A DNA stretch of 64,000 bases, taken from PALSA-505 sp963702235 (GTDB lineage Bacteria; Actinomycetota; Actinomycetes; Streptosporangiales; Streptosporangiaceae). The stretch's first letter is position 1, and every line of letters starts with the position of its first letter. The notes beneath the pieces were generated by a model. It did not search any database. It worked only from the letters and a program-made list of their open reading frames with translations, and was not told the DNA's origin. The position numbers and the translations under genes are program-made. Location: the NCBI GenBank assembly GCA_963702235.1, contig CAVPBZ010000018.1:1-64000 (forward strand), in the 5' to 3' direction. Shown one piece after another: positions 1-9,961 of this stretch.

Positions 1-46
1 TCCCTGGTTTGGCTCGGGAGGGCTGGCGCTTTTGTGCACGGCAGGT

Positions 47-1501
47 TTATGTGGTGTCGGGGATCCAGGGATTGCCGGTGGCGGCTTGGGTGAGTGCGTC
101 GAGCCAGCCGATGCCGTGCCGGGTGGCGGTGGCCAGGTAGGAGCGGATGGCGCAGAAGGTCTCGGCTCCGGTCATCGAGCGCATGCAGCCGGAGACCTTG
201 ATGCGGAGCTTGCTCATCCGGATGACCTGCTCGGCTTGGTTGTTGTCGAAGGGAACCCGCAGGTCATGGGCGAACCGGAGGTAGTCGGCCTGGCGGCCGT
301 GCATCCGGGTGGCCAGCGCGTGCCGTTTCTTCTGGAGCTTGCTGCCGCGGGCGGCGTTGAGCGTGATCCCGGCGGCCGCGGCGTCCCGGAAGTACCCGGC
401 GTGCTTGCCCGCGACATCCGCGTCGATGGTGTCCTGCCCGGCCGCACGGGCGGCACCGACGGCGTCCTTCAGCGCCAGCAGCGCGTCGATGGCCTGCCGG
501 GCCCAGATCACGTCCTGGTCCGTGCCGGTCTCGGTGACCGCGACGAGTTCGCGCAGGACGTGCGCGCAGCAAAGAGCATGCCCGGCGAGGTCTTCGTAGG
601 TGTCGTAGGGCGCCCAGGCGTCGTGGCAGGCGATCCCGGCGAACGCGGGCAGCACCCCGGCCGCGTCCATGCCCGCGGTGCCGCGCTTGGCATGCACGGT
701 GACCAGCACATGCTTCCCCGACGACGCCGAGTGCACCCACGCGAGCTTGCCTGCGACCCGGAACCCGGTCTCGTCGAAGTGCGCCACCTGCGCTTGGACC
801 AGCGCTGCGACGATCACGTCGAGGGCGGGGCTGACGAACGCGGCGACCTTCTTCGCCATGGCGGCGACCGCGGCCGGGGACGGGGCGCAGCCGAACATCT
901 CGGCCATCGCGGCGCAGGCCCGGTCCCGGGACAGGAACTGCCCGTGCCACAGGTAGGTGCCCAGCGCCGCCGCCCGCGGCCCGTACTGCACCGGCGCGTT
1001 CACCCCGGCCGGCGCCTGTCCCCTGGTGCGGACCCCGCAGCCGCACTCCCGCTCGATCAGCTGATGCTCGGTGACCTCTACTTTCACCGCGGGGATCTCG
1101 GTCACCTGCCGCCGCTCCACCCCGGTCTGCTCCGCACCGTCCAGGCCGGCGCCGCACCCCGAACAGCAGCCCGGCTCGTGCCGGACCACCCGGTCGGGAT
1201 GACCGGTCAGCTCCATCGTCTTACCCGGCTGCCCCTTCGGCCGGCCGGGCCGGCGGGCGGACTTCTCCCGCAGCGACTTCGGCGCCGGCTTATCCAGCCC
1301 GTCGGCCGACGGCGGCTTCGAGGAGTTCTTCGAGTTCTGCTTCACCTTCGCAGCCAGGTCAGCAACCTGCGCCTGCAACTCCGCCACCAGCATCCGCAGC
1401 TGCGCGACCTGCGCGTCCCGCTCCTCCAGCAACTCCCGCAGCCGCCGGTTAGCCGCACGCAGCCCGCCAGCATCACCAGGCGCAGCGGGCGTGTCGGACA
1501 C
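47..1501 (-). CDS. IS66-family transposase
   Basis: A 484-residue DDE transposase of the IS66 TnpC type. Residues about 14-55 form a coiled coil followed by the QNSKNSSKPPS linker typical of the family. Near residues 105-155 are paired cysteines (CCSGCG and CGCG) of the zinc-binding domain. The core contains HFDETGF (first Asp), CHDAWAPYD (second Asp) and FDNNQAEQVIRM (Glu). Length is near the family norm and the frame is intact, so the protein may be active. No accessory tnpA or tnpB is visible, and I could not define the terminal inverted repeats. It lies at the truncated 3' side of the caspase-NTPase gene, which its insertion probably interrupted. Confidence 0.9.
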   Translation of the reverse strand: MSDTPAAPGDAGGLRAANRRLRELLEERDAQVAQLRMLVAELQAQVADLAAKVKQNSKNSSKPPSADGLDKPAPKSLREKSARRPGRPKGQPGKTMELTGHPDRVVRHEPGCCSGCGAGLDGAEQTGVERRQVTEIPAVKVEVTEHQLIERECGCGVRTRGQAPAGVNAPVQYGPRAAALGTYLWHGQFLSRDRACAAMAEMFGCAPSPAAVAAMAKKVAAFVSPALDVIVAALVQAQVAHFDETGFRVAGKLAWVHSASSGKHVLVTVHAKRGTAGMDAAGVLPAFAGIACHDAWAPYDTYEDLAGHALCCAHVLRELVAVTETGTDQDVIWARQAIDALLALKDAVGAARAAGQDTIDADVAGKHAGYFRDAAAAGITLNAARGSKLQKKRHALATRMHGRQADYLRFAHDLRVPFDNNQAEQVIRMSKLRIKVSGCMRSMTGAETFCAIRSYLATATRHGIGWLDALTQAATGNPWIPDTT

Positions 1502-1527
1502 ACGCCGCAGACTGCCACAGCCGGCCC

Positions 1528-3274
1528 TCAGTGATCAACGCGACACGGCCGGCCGGCGAACAGCCCAGCCGCAATCCCCAGACCTATCCAGTTACGTGCG
1601 GACAACAGGATTCGGGCTGATTCACGGAGCAAGGGGGCAGCCGCTGTGTCCGGTTGTCCTCGCTCACCCACACGGGCAAGGTCGGCGTCGAACGCATCCT
1701 CGATAGAGTGGCTGACCTCCAACGGCCAGCCCGACCGCGAGGTGTCCACTGGTGTGGCGCGTAGCTGATCGGTGACCAGGCGAGCCAGCAGAAACGGGCC
1801 GTTCCCGGTCATCGATGCTTCCCTGGCCAGGTGCTCGGCCACTAGATCGGGGTCCATGAGTTGGATACGCCGCCGCCGGCCAGGCGAGGTAGGTACGCAC
1901 GTCCTTGTATCCCCGCTCACGAATAGCCGGGTCGTCTAGGTCAGAGTTCCGCAGTCCCCCCTGTCAGGACGTCTAGCAGCGAGGGTTCGGTCTCCTGCCG
2001 CCGCAACTCCCGAGTGGAAGTGATCACCACGGCATGGGGAGCGAGGCGCAATAGGAATCCTCGGCGATACTGAACGCGTGGCCCCGCGCTTCGTCCAGCC
2101 CGTCGAGCACGATCACAGGATGACGGACGCCGTTCGCCACTACGCGCTGCACGTGCCCCACCAGTTCCGCCGCGCTACGGCGTTCCGGCTGCGCCGCCAG
2201 CACACCCGCTTTTACTAGCTGGTCGGCGATCAGGTCTGCGGCTCGATCGACGCTCAGGCCACGCGCGTGCACATGGGCATCCACCGACCGTTCACCCGGA
2301 TCGCGGTGTCCCAGCGGTCGATCCTCGGCGAGAAGGCGTCCCCGCTCAGCCGGGCTCGACAGGCTCACTACCCGGCCCACAATCGCGGTCTTCCCCGTTC
2401 CGGCCGACCCCGTCACGACATGTGCCCCTGGCTGCTGCGATTTTACCCAGGCCACGACCTGATCGACTTCTACCGTCCGCCCGGTGAACCAGGAGCGCTC
2501 GTCCTGTCCCGCCCCGCCCCGTGCTGCCAGCAGCAGATGCTCCACCACCCGCTCGGGTGCGCCTGGGTCATACAACGGGTTCCGGAACATCCACCAGGCA
2601 CTGCCGCGGCTCAGGAAGTCCGGCGACTGAGCCGAGCTTCCCCAATCCTTGAGTACTGCGTCGCACAGATCATCCCCGCGGATGGAGACACTGTGCGAAG
2701 ACCACCGCACCCGCAGCTCGGGCATCTTGGGGCCGGTCTCGAGCAGCTTGAGCAATCGCTGGCCGAATAGCCCATCCCGCGCCGCCTCTGCAGACAGGCA
2801 CGAGGACAGCACTCCCACCCAGACATGCTCTCCCTTCGGCGCGGTCCGCTGGAGGAGGCGCGCAGCCACCTTACCGGCCTGCATAGCCTCGCCGGAAAAG
2901 CACGTATCGACAATGAACAGAAGTTGAGTAGCGCCGGACTCGACGCACCGTGCAGCAACATCGCTGGCCGCTCCTAGTCCGTCACTTGGAAAGCGTCCGC
3001 TGTCCCGGGCCAGCAGGCGCAGCCCGTCCGCCGGCGACGGGAGCGCATGCCCGCTCCACAGCAACACGAGTGAACCACCATCCGGCAGGGATTCCCGCAG
3101 CCCTTTCAGGCCGTTCCGTACGGCCTGCTCGGTGGGATTGAGCAATAATGTGCGGACGAAGGTCTCATCGAGCACTTCGGCGAAAGCCACGACATCGGGC
3201 ACGGCATGATCCAGCTGACCGTAATCATCGTCGTACTCGCCCACACCCACACCCACAAAGCGCGCCGCGGTCAC
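1528..3274 (-). pseudogene. Caspase-like protease fused to a P-loop NTPase, frameshifted and truncated
   Basis: The first 400 or so residues are intact from a GTG start preceded by GAGGAGG. A caspase (C14/EACC1-associated type) domain carries the catalytic His in LLWSGHALP (about residue 76) and Cys in VDTCFSGEA (about 148). A STAND-like NTPase follows with Walker A GSAGTGKT (about 291-298) and Walker B VIVLDGLDEA (about 388). The frame is lost near 2054-2061, resumes as APHAVVITSTREL, shifts again near 1875, and continues as IQLMDPDLVAEHLAREAS until it stops next to the IS66 gene. Sensor or repeat domains expected after the NTPase are missing. Such fusions are predicted conflict or programmed-death effectors; that role is inferred. 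Confidence 0.8.
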
Positions 3275-3668
3275 TGCAGCTATCCCCTCCTCTGGAAGTC
3301 AAGCTCCTAACCGGTTGCGTGAACGGCCCGTGATGGCTGATCGCGCTCGCTCTGCTTCCCGAACGCTCCTGGTCCGCAGTAGCGCTTCCTCCTGGCATCC
3401 CATCGACGGGGAACTACAACGAGCACCACCAGTGTGACGCTGCGGTCTATCCCCTGGTTGCTATATTGCCCCCGATCCAGGTCAGAAGCGCGACCTGCCT
3501 GGGACGTAATCCCACGCGCTACGCCCCGCAGCGTTGGATCAGGCAGAAGGGCGACCGACCGAGAACCTCGCGCCATGCAAAGAACTGTGCTTCGCAAGGG
3601 TCTGTCAACGGCGGCCCCAATGTGGACCCGGCGGCGGCGGGTGAGCGGATCGCGGCTACTCATGTCTT
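3275..3668. other. Intergenic stretch, no gene seen
   Basis: About 390 bp between the caspase-NTPase start and the IS21 fragment. Open frames here are short, arginine-rich and lack recognisable motifs or ribosome-binding sites. Nothing beyond the upstream region of the caspase gene can be supported. Confidence 0.5.
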
Positions 3669-4193
3669 TTGTCGTCGGCACGTGACTTCAACGACCAGCT
3701 CGCCGGGTGCCTGGCGGTCGCGAACACCCGGCCCAAGCGGGTGCTGGGGTGCGCCCCGGCCGACCGGGCCGGCGCGGATAAGGCCGCGATGCTGGCGCTG
3801 CCGCCGGTCGCGCCGGCGATCGGGTGGCGGGCCTCGGCGCGGCTGCCGCGTGATCATTACGTGCGGCTGGACTCCAACGACTACTCCGTCCACCCGGCGG
3901 TGATCGGCCGCCGCATCGAGGTCATCGCCGGCCTGGACCGGGTGCGGGCAGTCTGTGAGGGGAAGCTGGTGGCTGACCACGAGCGGATCTGGGCGCGGCA
4001 CCTGACGATCAGCGACCCGGAGCACACGGCGGCGGCCCGGGCGCTGCGCCGGGACCGGGCCAGCGCGCTGCGGCCGGTGCCCGAACCTGAGGTGGAGGTC
4101 CGCTGCCTGGCCGACTACGACACCGCCTGGGCCTGCCCGCCACTGATGGCGGTGCGGCCGGCGGGCCCAGTGCAACTCGATCGCCTGTACTGA
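3669..4193 (+). pseudogene. IS21-family transposase IstA, C-terminal fragment
   Basis: About 170 residues matching the C-terminal part of IS21 IstA: the DFNDQLAGCLAVANTRP segment, then the Mu-transposase-like C-terminal domain with ARLPRDHYVRLDSNDYSVHP and a GRRIEVIAGLDRVR strand. The N-terminal helix-turn-helix and the DDE catalytic core are absent, so it cannot encode an active transposase. No istB follows. Sequence before the fragment is unrelated, consistent with an old deletion inside the element. Confidence 0.8.
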
Positions 4194-4332
4194 CCCGGGG
4201 TCGGGGCGCCCAGATTCCCCAGTTCGGGCCGCGACCCTGACTGCCAGGCCGACCGCCTGCCCGATGTCCAGGCGGTTACACGCGCGTCCGATCCCGTCGG
4301 GGTGGATACGTTGCGAAACGATCAGGGAGCAG
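4194..4332. other. Spacer between IS21 fragment and integrase
   Basis: Short spacer at the 3' ends of the convergent IS21 fragment and integrase gene. No gene or clear terminator hairpin with a T-run is visible. Confidence 0.4.
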
Positions 4333-5449
4333 TCACTGAAAGAGGTGATCCATCAGTTCGGCGCCCTGGGTGAGGGCAGGCCGGATCTCGTGTCTGTAAA
4401 CGCGCTCGGTCACAGCTGTGCCGCTGTGGCCTACAAGGCGTGAGATGTTTTCAAGGTTGACGTCGTTATTGCTGAGCAAGCTAACGAACGTGTGCCGCAG
4501 TTCTCTCGGCGTCCACTCCTGACCCAGGCCAGCTGCCTTGGTAATTGCGCGGAATGAGCGGCGCACGTTGTGAGCATCCAGCGGAGTACCCACGGCAGAA
4601 GTGAAGACCAGGCCGTGATCTTTCCACAAGGCCTTGAGCCGGTCGGTTGCCTGCTGACCGCGGTGGTGCCTGAGCACGTCCACCGCCCTGACCGGCAGTT
4701 TCAGAACCCGCCTGCTCTTCGGCGTCTTGGTATCTCCGGAGGCGCGGACGCTCCGGTAGACCGCTAGCGTCCCGGCATCCAGGTCCAGGTCCGTCCACAG
4801 AAGCGACCTCAGTTCCTCGGTACGCAGGCCAGCCAGAAGCGAGAGAGTCACGTATGCATGCAGTGGGGAGTTCTCAGAGGCCTTCAGTACCGCTACGGCC
4901 TGGTCTAGCGTGAGGGACCGCGACGGCAGGCCGTCCTTGCCTTCTGGTGTGCCCACGAGCGATGCAACATTGCGGCTGACGAGATCTCCTGCCTGCGCGT
5001 GGCGGATGGCTCGCTCGATGATCTGGTGAACCAGCCGCAGTGATCGTGTGGAGAGTGACCCGGACAGCTCGAGCAAGGCTGTCTGGACGTGCCTGGCGGT
5101 CAGCTGCCGGAGCTTGATCGCTCCGAGTTTGGCCACGGCGTGGCCAGCGAAGTGCCGGTAGTTGGTGACCGTGCTGGGACTGCGGCCGGTGAGTCCCTGG
5201 GAGAGCCAATCCTCGATACAGAGAGCCATCGTGTAGGACGGCGACGGTCGGAATCCCGGCGTCCAGATCGCGATGGAGGGCCTTGAGCTTGTCCTTGACC
5301 TCGGTCTTGGTCCGGCCTGTCACCTTGCGCCGGACGCGCCGCTTACCGTCGGATGAGTAGCCGAGGGAAACCGCGCCTGTCCAGCGGTTATTGGCTTCAT
5401 CGAAGTAGATCGAATCTTCGCCGTGACCGCGGCGAGCCGTCATCGCCAT
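4333..5449 (-). pseudogene. Tyrosine site-specific integrase, one frameshift
   Basis: Integrase of the kind found in actinomycete tRNA-integrating elements. The N-terminal AP2-like arm-binding segment (IYFDEANNRWTGAVSLGY, then KRRVRRKVTGRTKTEVKDKL) runs from the ATG at 5449 (or 5443). One base too many near 5251-5253 shifts the frame; restoring it gives RPSPSYTMALCIEDWL and continues into the core-binding and catalytic domains. Catalytic residues are present: Arg in AGLRTEELRSL, HxxR in ELRHTF, the second His in LVGHSG and Tyr in ERVYRHE. The 298-residue distal part is open from 5229. Whether the shift is decay or a sequencing error cannot be told. It probably acted on the adjacent tRNA-Pro gene. 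Confidence 0.85.
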
Positions 5450-5463
5450 GACCGAATCGTAAC

Positions 5464-5502
5464 AGGACGGCTCTTGGTTTGGCTCTTGCCAAGAGCCATC
5501 CT
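5464..5502. repeat. Inverted repeat between integrase and tRNA-Pro
   Basis: Arms AGGACGGCTCTTGG (5464-5477) and CCAAGAGCCATCCT (5489-5502) are complementary with one mismatch and an 11-base loop. The pair sits between the integrase start and the tRNA 3' end, where an element's attachment arms or integrase operator would be. No T-run follows on the minus strand, so a simple tRNA terminator is less likely. Confidence 0.55.
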
Positions 5503-5525
5503 GATCACAACTGGCTTCTGACCAG

Positions 5526-5599
<74 letters not shown>

Positions 5600-5746
5600 G
5601 TGCCCGAGGGCACATGCCCGCCGAGGCGGGCGTACTCACCTTAGCGTAGCGTCGTGGCCGTTTGCTGATGCTCGACGGCCGCCGGGCCTCACCGCACCGT
5701 CATCCGGGCGGCGACCGCCAGGCGGTGGACAGGAGTACCGCCCACT

Positions 5747-7523
5747 ATGCCGGACCGGCTCGCGACGCTGTTGCCCTATCCGGTGCGGGTCCAGGCCCAG
5801 CCCGGCCAGGTTGCGATGCGCCAGGATATGCCGGTCATGGCTGGGCCAACGGCACAGCAGGCCGCGGACGCGGTCAGGCAGGTCCTCGCCGCCCTGCCCT
5901 GGCCGCCAGCACCCGGCAACGCCGGCCCCAGCAGCGGCGTGCGACCAGGCCGCAGGCACCGGGATCCTGGTGCACACCGACCCCACGCTGCAGGCCGAAG
6001 GGTATCGCCTGCTCATCGGCCCCGACCGGATGGTCATCACGGCCGCGGACCCGGCGGGCGCGTTCTACGCCGCGCAGACCGTGCGCCAGCTGCTGCCTGA
6101 TGACGCCTTCCGCGCCGCGCCGGTGCCGGGCCCGCCTGGACCGTGCCCTGCGCGGAGATCGAGGACGCCCCCGCACTGCGATGGCGCGGCGGCCACCTGG
6201 ACGTGTCCAGGCACTTCTTCCCCAAGCGCGCCGTGCTGAGCGTTCATCGACATGCTCGCCGCGCACAAGCTCAACCGGCTGCACCTGCACCTGACCGACG
6301 ACCAGGGCTGGCGGATCGAGAGCCGCAGATACCCAGCGTTGCACCGCACCGGGTCGCACCGGCCGCAGACCCAGGTCGGCCCGGCTCACGCCGAGCCCAA
6401 AACCTACGATGGCACCCCGCACGGCGGTTACTACACGCTCGCCGACCTGGCCGAGATCGCAGCGTATGCCGCGCAGCGGATGATCAAGGTCGTGCCGGAG
6501 ATCGAGGTGCCCGGCCACGCCTCCGCGCTGCTCGCGGCGCTGCCGCACCTGGCACCCGCACCGGACAGGCGATACGAAGTGGCGGCCGGCTGGGGGATCA
6601 GCTCGGAGATCGCCGCGCCGCTGCCGGAGACGGTGACCGTGCTCGAGGAGATATTCGGCGAGCTGCTCGGCGCGGTTCCGGCCGACTGCGTGCACATCGG
6701 CGGTGACGAGTGCGTGCTCGACCACTGGCGCGACAGCGCGCGGATAGACGAATACCGCCGCCAGCTCGGACTGCCGGATCACGAGGCCCTGCACGCGCAC
6801 TTCCTCCGGCAGGTGGCGGACATGCTGGCGGGCTCGTTCGGCGCCCGCGCCGTGGTCTGGGACGAGGGATTCGCGAGCACCGCCACCGGTGCACGGCTGC
6901 GCGACGACACGCTTGTCATGGCCTGGCGCGGCGACGCTATCGCCCGGCGGGCCGCACGGCCGGGCACGACGTGATCGCCGCGCCGGTGCTGCCCACCTAC
7001 CTCGACTACTACCAGGGCGACGGAGACGCCGAGCCGCTCGGCATCGGCGGCCCGGTCACCGTCGAGGACGTCGCGCGGCTGCGCCCGGCCCCGGCGGACT
7101 GGCCGGGGCAGGCGGCCCGGCACCTCATCGGCGCCCAATTCCAGGTGTGGACCGAGTACATCCCGGACTCCCGCGCGCTCGATTACATGACGTTCCCGCG
7201 CGCCTGCGCGTTCGCCGAGGTGGCGTGGCACGGCGAGCCGGCCGCGTGGACGCCGGCCGCGTGGACGCCCGCGCGCGCGGCCTGCGCCGCGCGCGGCCGC
7301 GCTGCGCGACCGGCTCACGGCGCACCTGGGCCGGCTGGCCGCCGCCGGGATCGAGTACCGGCCACTGCAGGGCCCGCACCCGTGGCAGCAGGGTGGCACC
7401 GGCCCACGTCGGCACCGGGCGGGCTACCTCGCCGCCGACGTCACCCGCCACCTGGCCGAGCTAGCCGAGCTGGCCGGGGGCGCCGAGGCGGCCAAGGCGG
7501 CAGGCCCGGATCTGGGCGGCTGA
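5747..7523 (+). pseudogene. GH20 beta-N-acetylhexosaminidase, multiply frameshifted
   Basis: Spread over three frames is a recognisable family-20 glycoside hydrolase that would remove terminal N-acetylhexosamine from chitin or peptidoglycan fragments. The order is an N-terminal alpha/beta domain (EGYRLLIGPDRMVITAADPAG), then LRWRGGHLDVSRHFFP, the barrel with LNRLHLHLTDDQGWRIE and the catalytic Asp-Glu motif HIGGDE (near 6700), then FQVWTEYIPD and the C-terminal helices. The frame changes near 5940, 6140, 6240, 6965 and 7305. The longest open part is 6252-6974. Five shifts in one gene suggest real decay, but other genes here also carry single shifts, so sequencing error is possible. Stop at 7521. 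Confidence 0.8.
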
Positions 7524-7641
7524 CCTGGCACCTGGCACCGGTCCCGTTCGTTCTCCGGCAGAGGGCAGTGACAGCAGGGGCACAGGGTTCGCCAGAATCG
7601 CCGGCCGGGTCGGGAGCGGGCCCCGAGACGGAGCGACACGC

Positions 7642-8559
7642 ATGACGGGACGCGGGCAGGTCCCGGGGTGGACCGACCCCGAGCCGGGGGTGTTCCGCGC
7701 CCGGTCCGGCGACACCGTGCCGGACTTCATCGTGCCGGGCCTGTCGATGCCCGGCCGCCTCCACCCCGGCCGCCCCCACCCCGGCCGCCGGCGGCTGGGC
7801 AGGTTCATCCGCCGCACCACCGCCGTCCTCGGCGTTCTCGTCTTCCTCGCGGCGGCCGGGTTTGGCGTCCTGCTCCTCGCCACCCCGTCCGCCAGCCAGG
7901 CCCAGTCGCTCGCCAACGCTCAGGACCGGGCGCACGGCATCCCCTATCCCGGCCCGCCGGTGCCCGCCAGGTTCGCCCAGTCCCTCGTGGCCACCGAAGA
8001 CCACAGGTTCTACTCCGACCCGGGCGTCGACCCCATCGCCGTCGGCCGGGTCGTGCTCGGCTACCTGACCGGCCACGGCGCCCAGCAGGGCGGCGCCACG
8101 ATCACCCAGCAGCTGGCCAAGATGCTCTACACCCCCAGCGGATCAGGCCTGGCCAGCGAAGCCGAGCAGGTGGCGCTCGCGGTCAAGCTGAACTTCACCT
8201 ACAGCAAGGCCCAAATCCTGCAGATGTACGCCGACGTGGCCTACTTCGGCCAGAACTATTACAGCCTGGGCGCCGCGAGCTGCGGCTACTTCGGCGTGCC
8301 CCCGGCCCGGCTCAGCTGGACACAGGCGGCGATGCTGGCCGGCCTGGTGCAGGCGCCGTCGGCCTACGATCCGGTCACCCACCCGGTGCTGGCGCACGAG
8401 CGCGAGGCGCACGTGCTCGGCGGGCTGGTCGCCACCGGCACGCTCACGGCTGCGCAGGCGAGGGCGGCGCTTGCTCAGCCTCTTCGCCTCGTGCCCCGTC
8501 GGCTGGCCCGGGCAGCGCCCGCGCCAGGAACACCCACTTGCGGTAAGACCAGAACCTGA
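7642..8559 (+). CDS. Membrane-anchored peptidoglycan glycosyltransferase (GT51)
   Basis: A 305-residue protein with a proline/arginine-rich cytoplasmic tail, one membrane anchor (about residues 53-77, TAVLGVLVFLAAAGFGVLLL) and an extracellular GT51 domain that polymerises lipid II into glycan strands. Motif 1 is ATEDHRFYSDPGVD with the catalytic Glu, motif 2 is GGATITQQLAK, and MYADVAYFGQNYY follows. There is no transpeptidase domain, so it resembles a monofunctional transglycosylase rather than a full class A penicillin-binding protein. The ATG is preceded by GGAG. The last ~35 codons overlap the convergent GtrA gene by 116 bp, so the authentic C-terminus may be altered. Confidence 0.85.
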   Translation: MTGRGQVPGWTDPEPGVFRARSGDTVPDFIVPGLSMPGRLHPGRPHPGRRRLGRFIRRTTAVLGVLVFLAAAGFGVLLLATPSASQAQSLANAQDRAHGIPYPGPPVPARFAQSLVATEDHRFYSDPGVDPIAVGRVVLGYLTGHGAQQGGATITQQLAKMLYTPSGSGLASEAEQVALAVKLNFTYSKAQILQMYADVAYFGQNYYSLGAASCGYFGVPPARLSWTQAAMLAGLVQAPSAYDPVTHPVLAHEREAHVLGGLVATGTLTAAQARAALAQPLRLVPRRLARAAPAPGTPTCGKTRT

Positions 8560-8950
8560 ACAGCGTGGCGACCCCGATGCCTGCGATCAGCGCGATGTTC
8601 AGCGCGAGCACTCCGGTGAAATCCAGGACGTCCCTGGTGAACCAAATGGACAGCTGCTGAAGGCCGAGGCCTGCACCGTTCAGGAGAAAGAAGAACGCGA
8701 ACTCCCGCCGCTGCCCGCCCTCCGGGCGATGCCTGAACGTCCAGTACTTATGCGCCGCGAATGCGAAGCAGGCCGCGACGACGTTCGCGAGGACGTTGGC
8801 GATGAGCGGCCCGAGCCCGGCGGCCAGGTGCAGCGCGTCGGTCCCGCCGACGGTCAGGCCGAATGCCGTGCCGCCGACGATCAGGAACCGGATCGCCTCG
8901 CCGGTCAGTTCCCGGTAGCGCCGGTACAGGATGCGGGCGTATCTCGCCAG
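8444..8950 (-). CDS. GtrA-family membrane protein
   Basis: Four predicted membrane helices in a ~168-residue protein: IRFLIVGGTAFGLTVGG, LIANVLANVVAACFAFAAH, FAFFFLLNGAGLGL and ALNIALIAGIGVATLFRF. The family motif HKYWTFRH between helices 2 and 3 and the terminal FWSYRKWVF are typical of GtrA, which helps move or present prenyl-linked sugars for cell-envelope glycosylation. No ATG, GTG or TTG lies in frame near the 5' end. A CTG at 8950 has a well-placed GGGGAGAGG and is my choice of start, but a sequence error is possible. It is divergent from the ABC exporter at 9026. Confidence 0.75.
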   Translation of the reverse strand: MARYARILYRRYRELTGEAIRFLIVGGTAFGLTVGGTDALHLAAGLGPLIANVLANVVAACFAFAAHKYWTFRHRPEGGQRREFAFFFLLNGAGLGLQQLSIWFTRDVLDFTGVLALNIALIAGIGVATLFRFWSYRKWVFLARALPGPADGARGEEAEQAPPSPAQP

Positions 8951-9025
8951 GCTGTTGCCTCTCCCCGTCTCCCCGGGCCGCGAAACCCGTTCGGAATTGT
9001 CCGGACTCCACGGTAGCTTCGGGAC

Positions 9026-9961
9026 GTGCCGGAGCCAGACATCCTGGTCCGCGCGCGCGGCCTGACCAAGCGCTTCGGAGACTTCACCGCGGTGGACGGG
9101 ATCGACTTCCAGCTGCACCGCGGCGAGGCGTTCGGGTTCCTGGGGCCGAACGGCGCGGGCAAGTCGTCCACCATGCGCATGCTCGGCTGCGTCTCGCCGC
9201 CGAGCGGCGGCGAGCTGACCATCCTCGGCCTGGACCCGGTGGCCGACGGCTCGGCGATCCGGGCCAGGCTCGGCGTGGTGCCGCAGGAGGACACGCTCGA
9301 CGTCGAGCTCACCGTGCAGGAGAACCTGCTGATCTACGGGCGGTACTTCGGCCTGCCCCGGCAGCTGATCAAGGAGCGGGCGGCGCGGCTGCTCGACTTC
9401 GTGCAGCTGTCCGACCGCGCCGCCGACCACGTCGAGCCGCTGTCCGGCGGCCTGAAGCGGCGGCTGACCATCGCCCGCTCGCTGATCAACGAGCCGGACA
9501 TCCTGCTGCTCGACGAGCCCACCACCGGACTGGACCCGCAGGCCAGGCACGTGGTCTGGGACCGGCTGTTCCGGCTCAAGCAGCAGGGCGTGACGCTGAT
9601 CCTCACCACGCACTACATGGACGAGGCCGAGCAGCTGTGCGACCGCCTGGTGGTGATGGACCACGGCACCATCGCCGCCGAGGGCTCACCGCGCGAGCTG
9701 ATCGACACCTACTCCACGCCCGAGGTCCTCGAGCTGCGGTTCGACCCCCTGACGCACGAGCAGGCCGCGGAAAAGCTGACCGCGGTCCCGGCCGAGCGGA
9801 TGGAGGTGCTGGCCGACCGGATACTGCTTTATATCCCGAACGGGGACGCCGCTCTGGCCGCTGCTCATGAGCTGGGCCTGGATCCGGTGACCTCGCTGGT
9901 GCGACGCAGCACGCTCGAGGACGTGTTCCTGCGGCTGACCGGCCGGCGGCTGGAGGACTGA
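9026..9961 (+). CDS. ABC exporter ATPase, DrrA-like
   Basis: A 311-residue ATP-binding subunit of an ABC-2 type exporter. Walker A is GPNGAGKSS (about residues 44-52), the Q-loop VVPQED, signature LSGGLKRRLTIA, Walker B ILLLDEPTTGLD, and the switch His is in LTTHYMDEAEQL. The C-terminal ~80 residues match the DrrA-type extension. GTG start at 9026; the stop overlaps the next gene by one base. It energises the two permeases that follow. The substrate is unknown: daunorubicin resistance is the family archetype, and lipids, peptides or other hydrophobic compounds are all possible. Confidence 0.9.
   Translation: MPEPDILVRARGLTKRFGDFTAVDGIDFQLHRGEAFGFLGPNGAGKSSTMRMLGCVSPPSGGELTILGLDPVADGSAIRARLGVVPQEDTLDVELTVQENLLIYGRYFGLPRQLIKERAARLLDFVQLSDRAADHVEPLSGGLKRRLTIARSLINEPDILLLDEPTTGLDPQARHVVWDRLFRLKQQGVTLILTTHYMDEAEQLCDRLVVMDHGTIAAEGSPRELIDTYSTPEVLELRFDPLTHEQAAEKLTAVPAERMEVLADRILLYIPNGDAALAAAHELGLDPVTSLVRRSTLEDVFLRLTGRRLED

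Noticed and set aside
32..1534. 500-codon + strand frame opposite the IS66 gene
   Set aside because: No motif or ribosome-binding site; the minus-strand transposase explains the region.
3307..3681. 124-codon minus-strand frame in the caspase-IS21 interval
   Set aside because: Arginine-rich with no motif and no ribosome-binding site.
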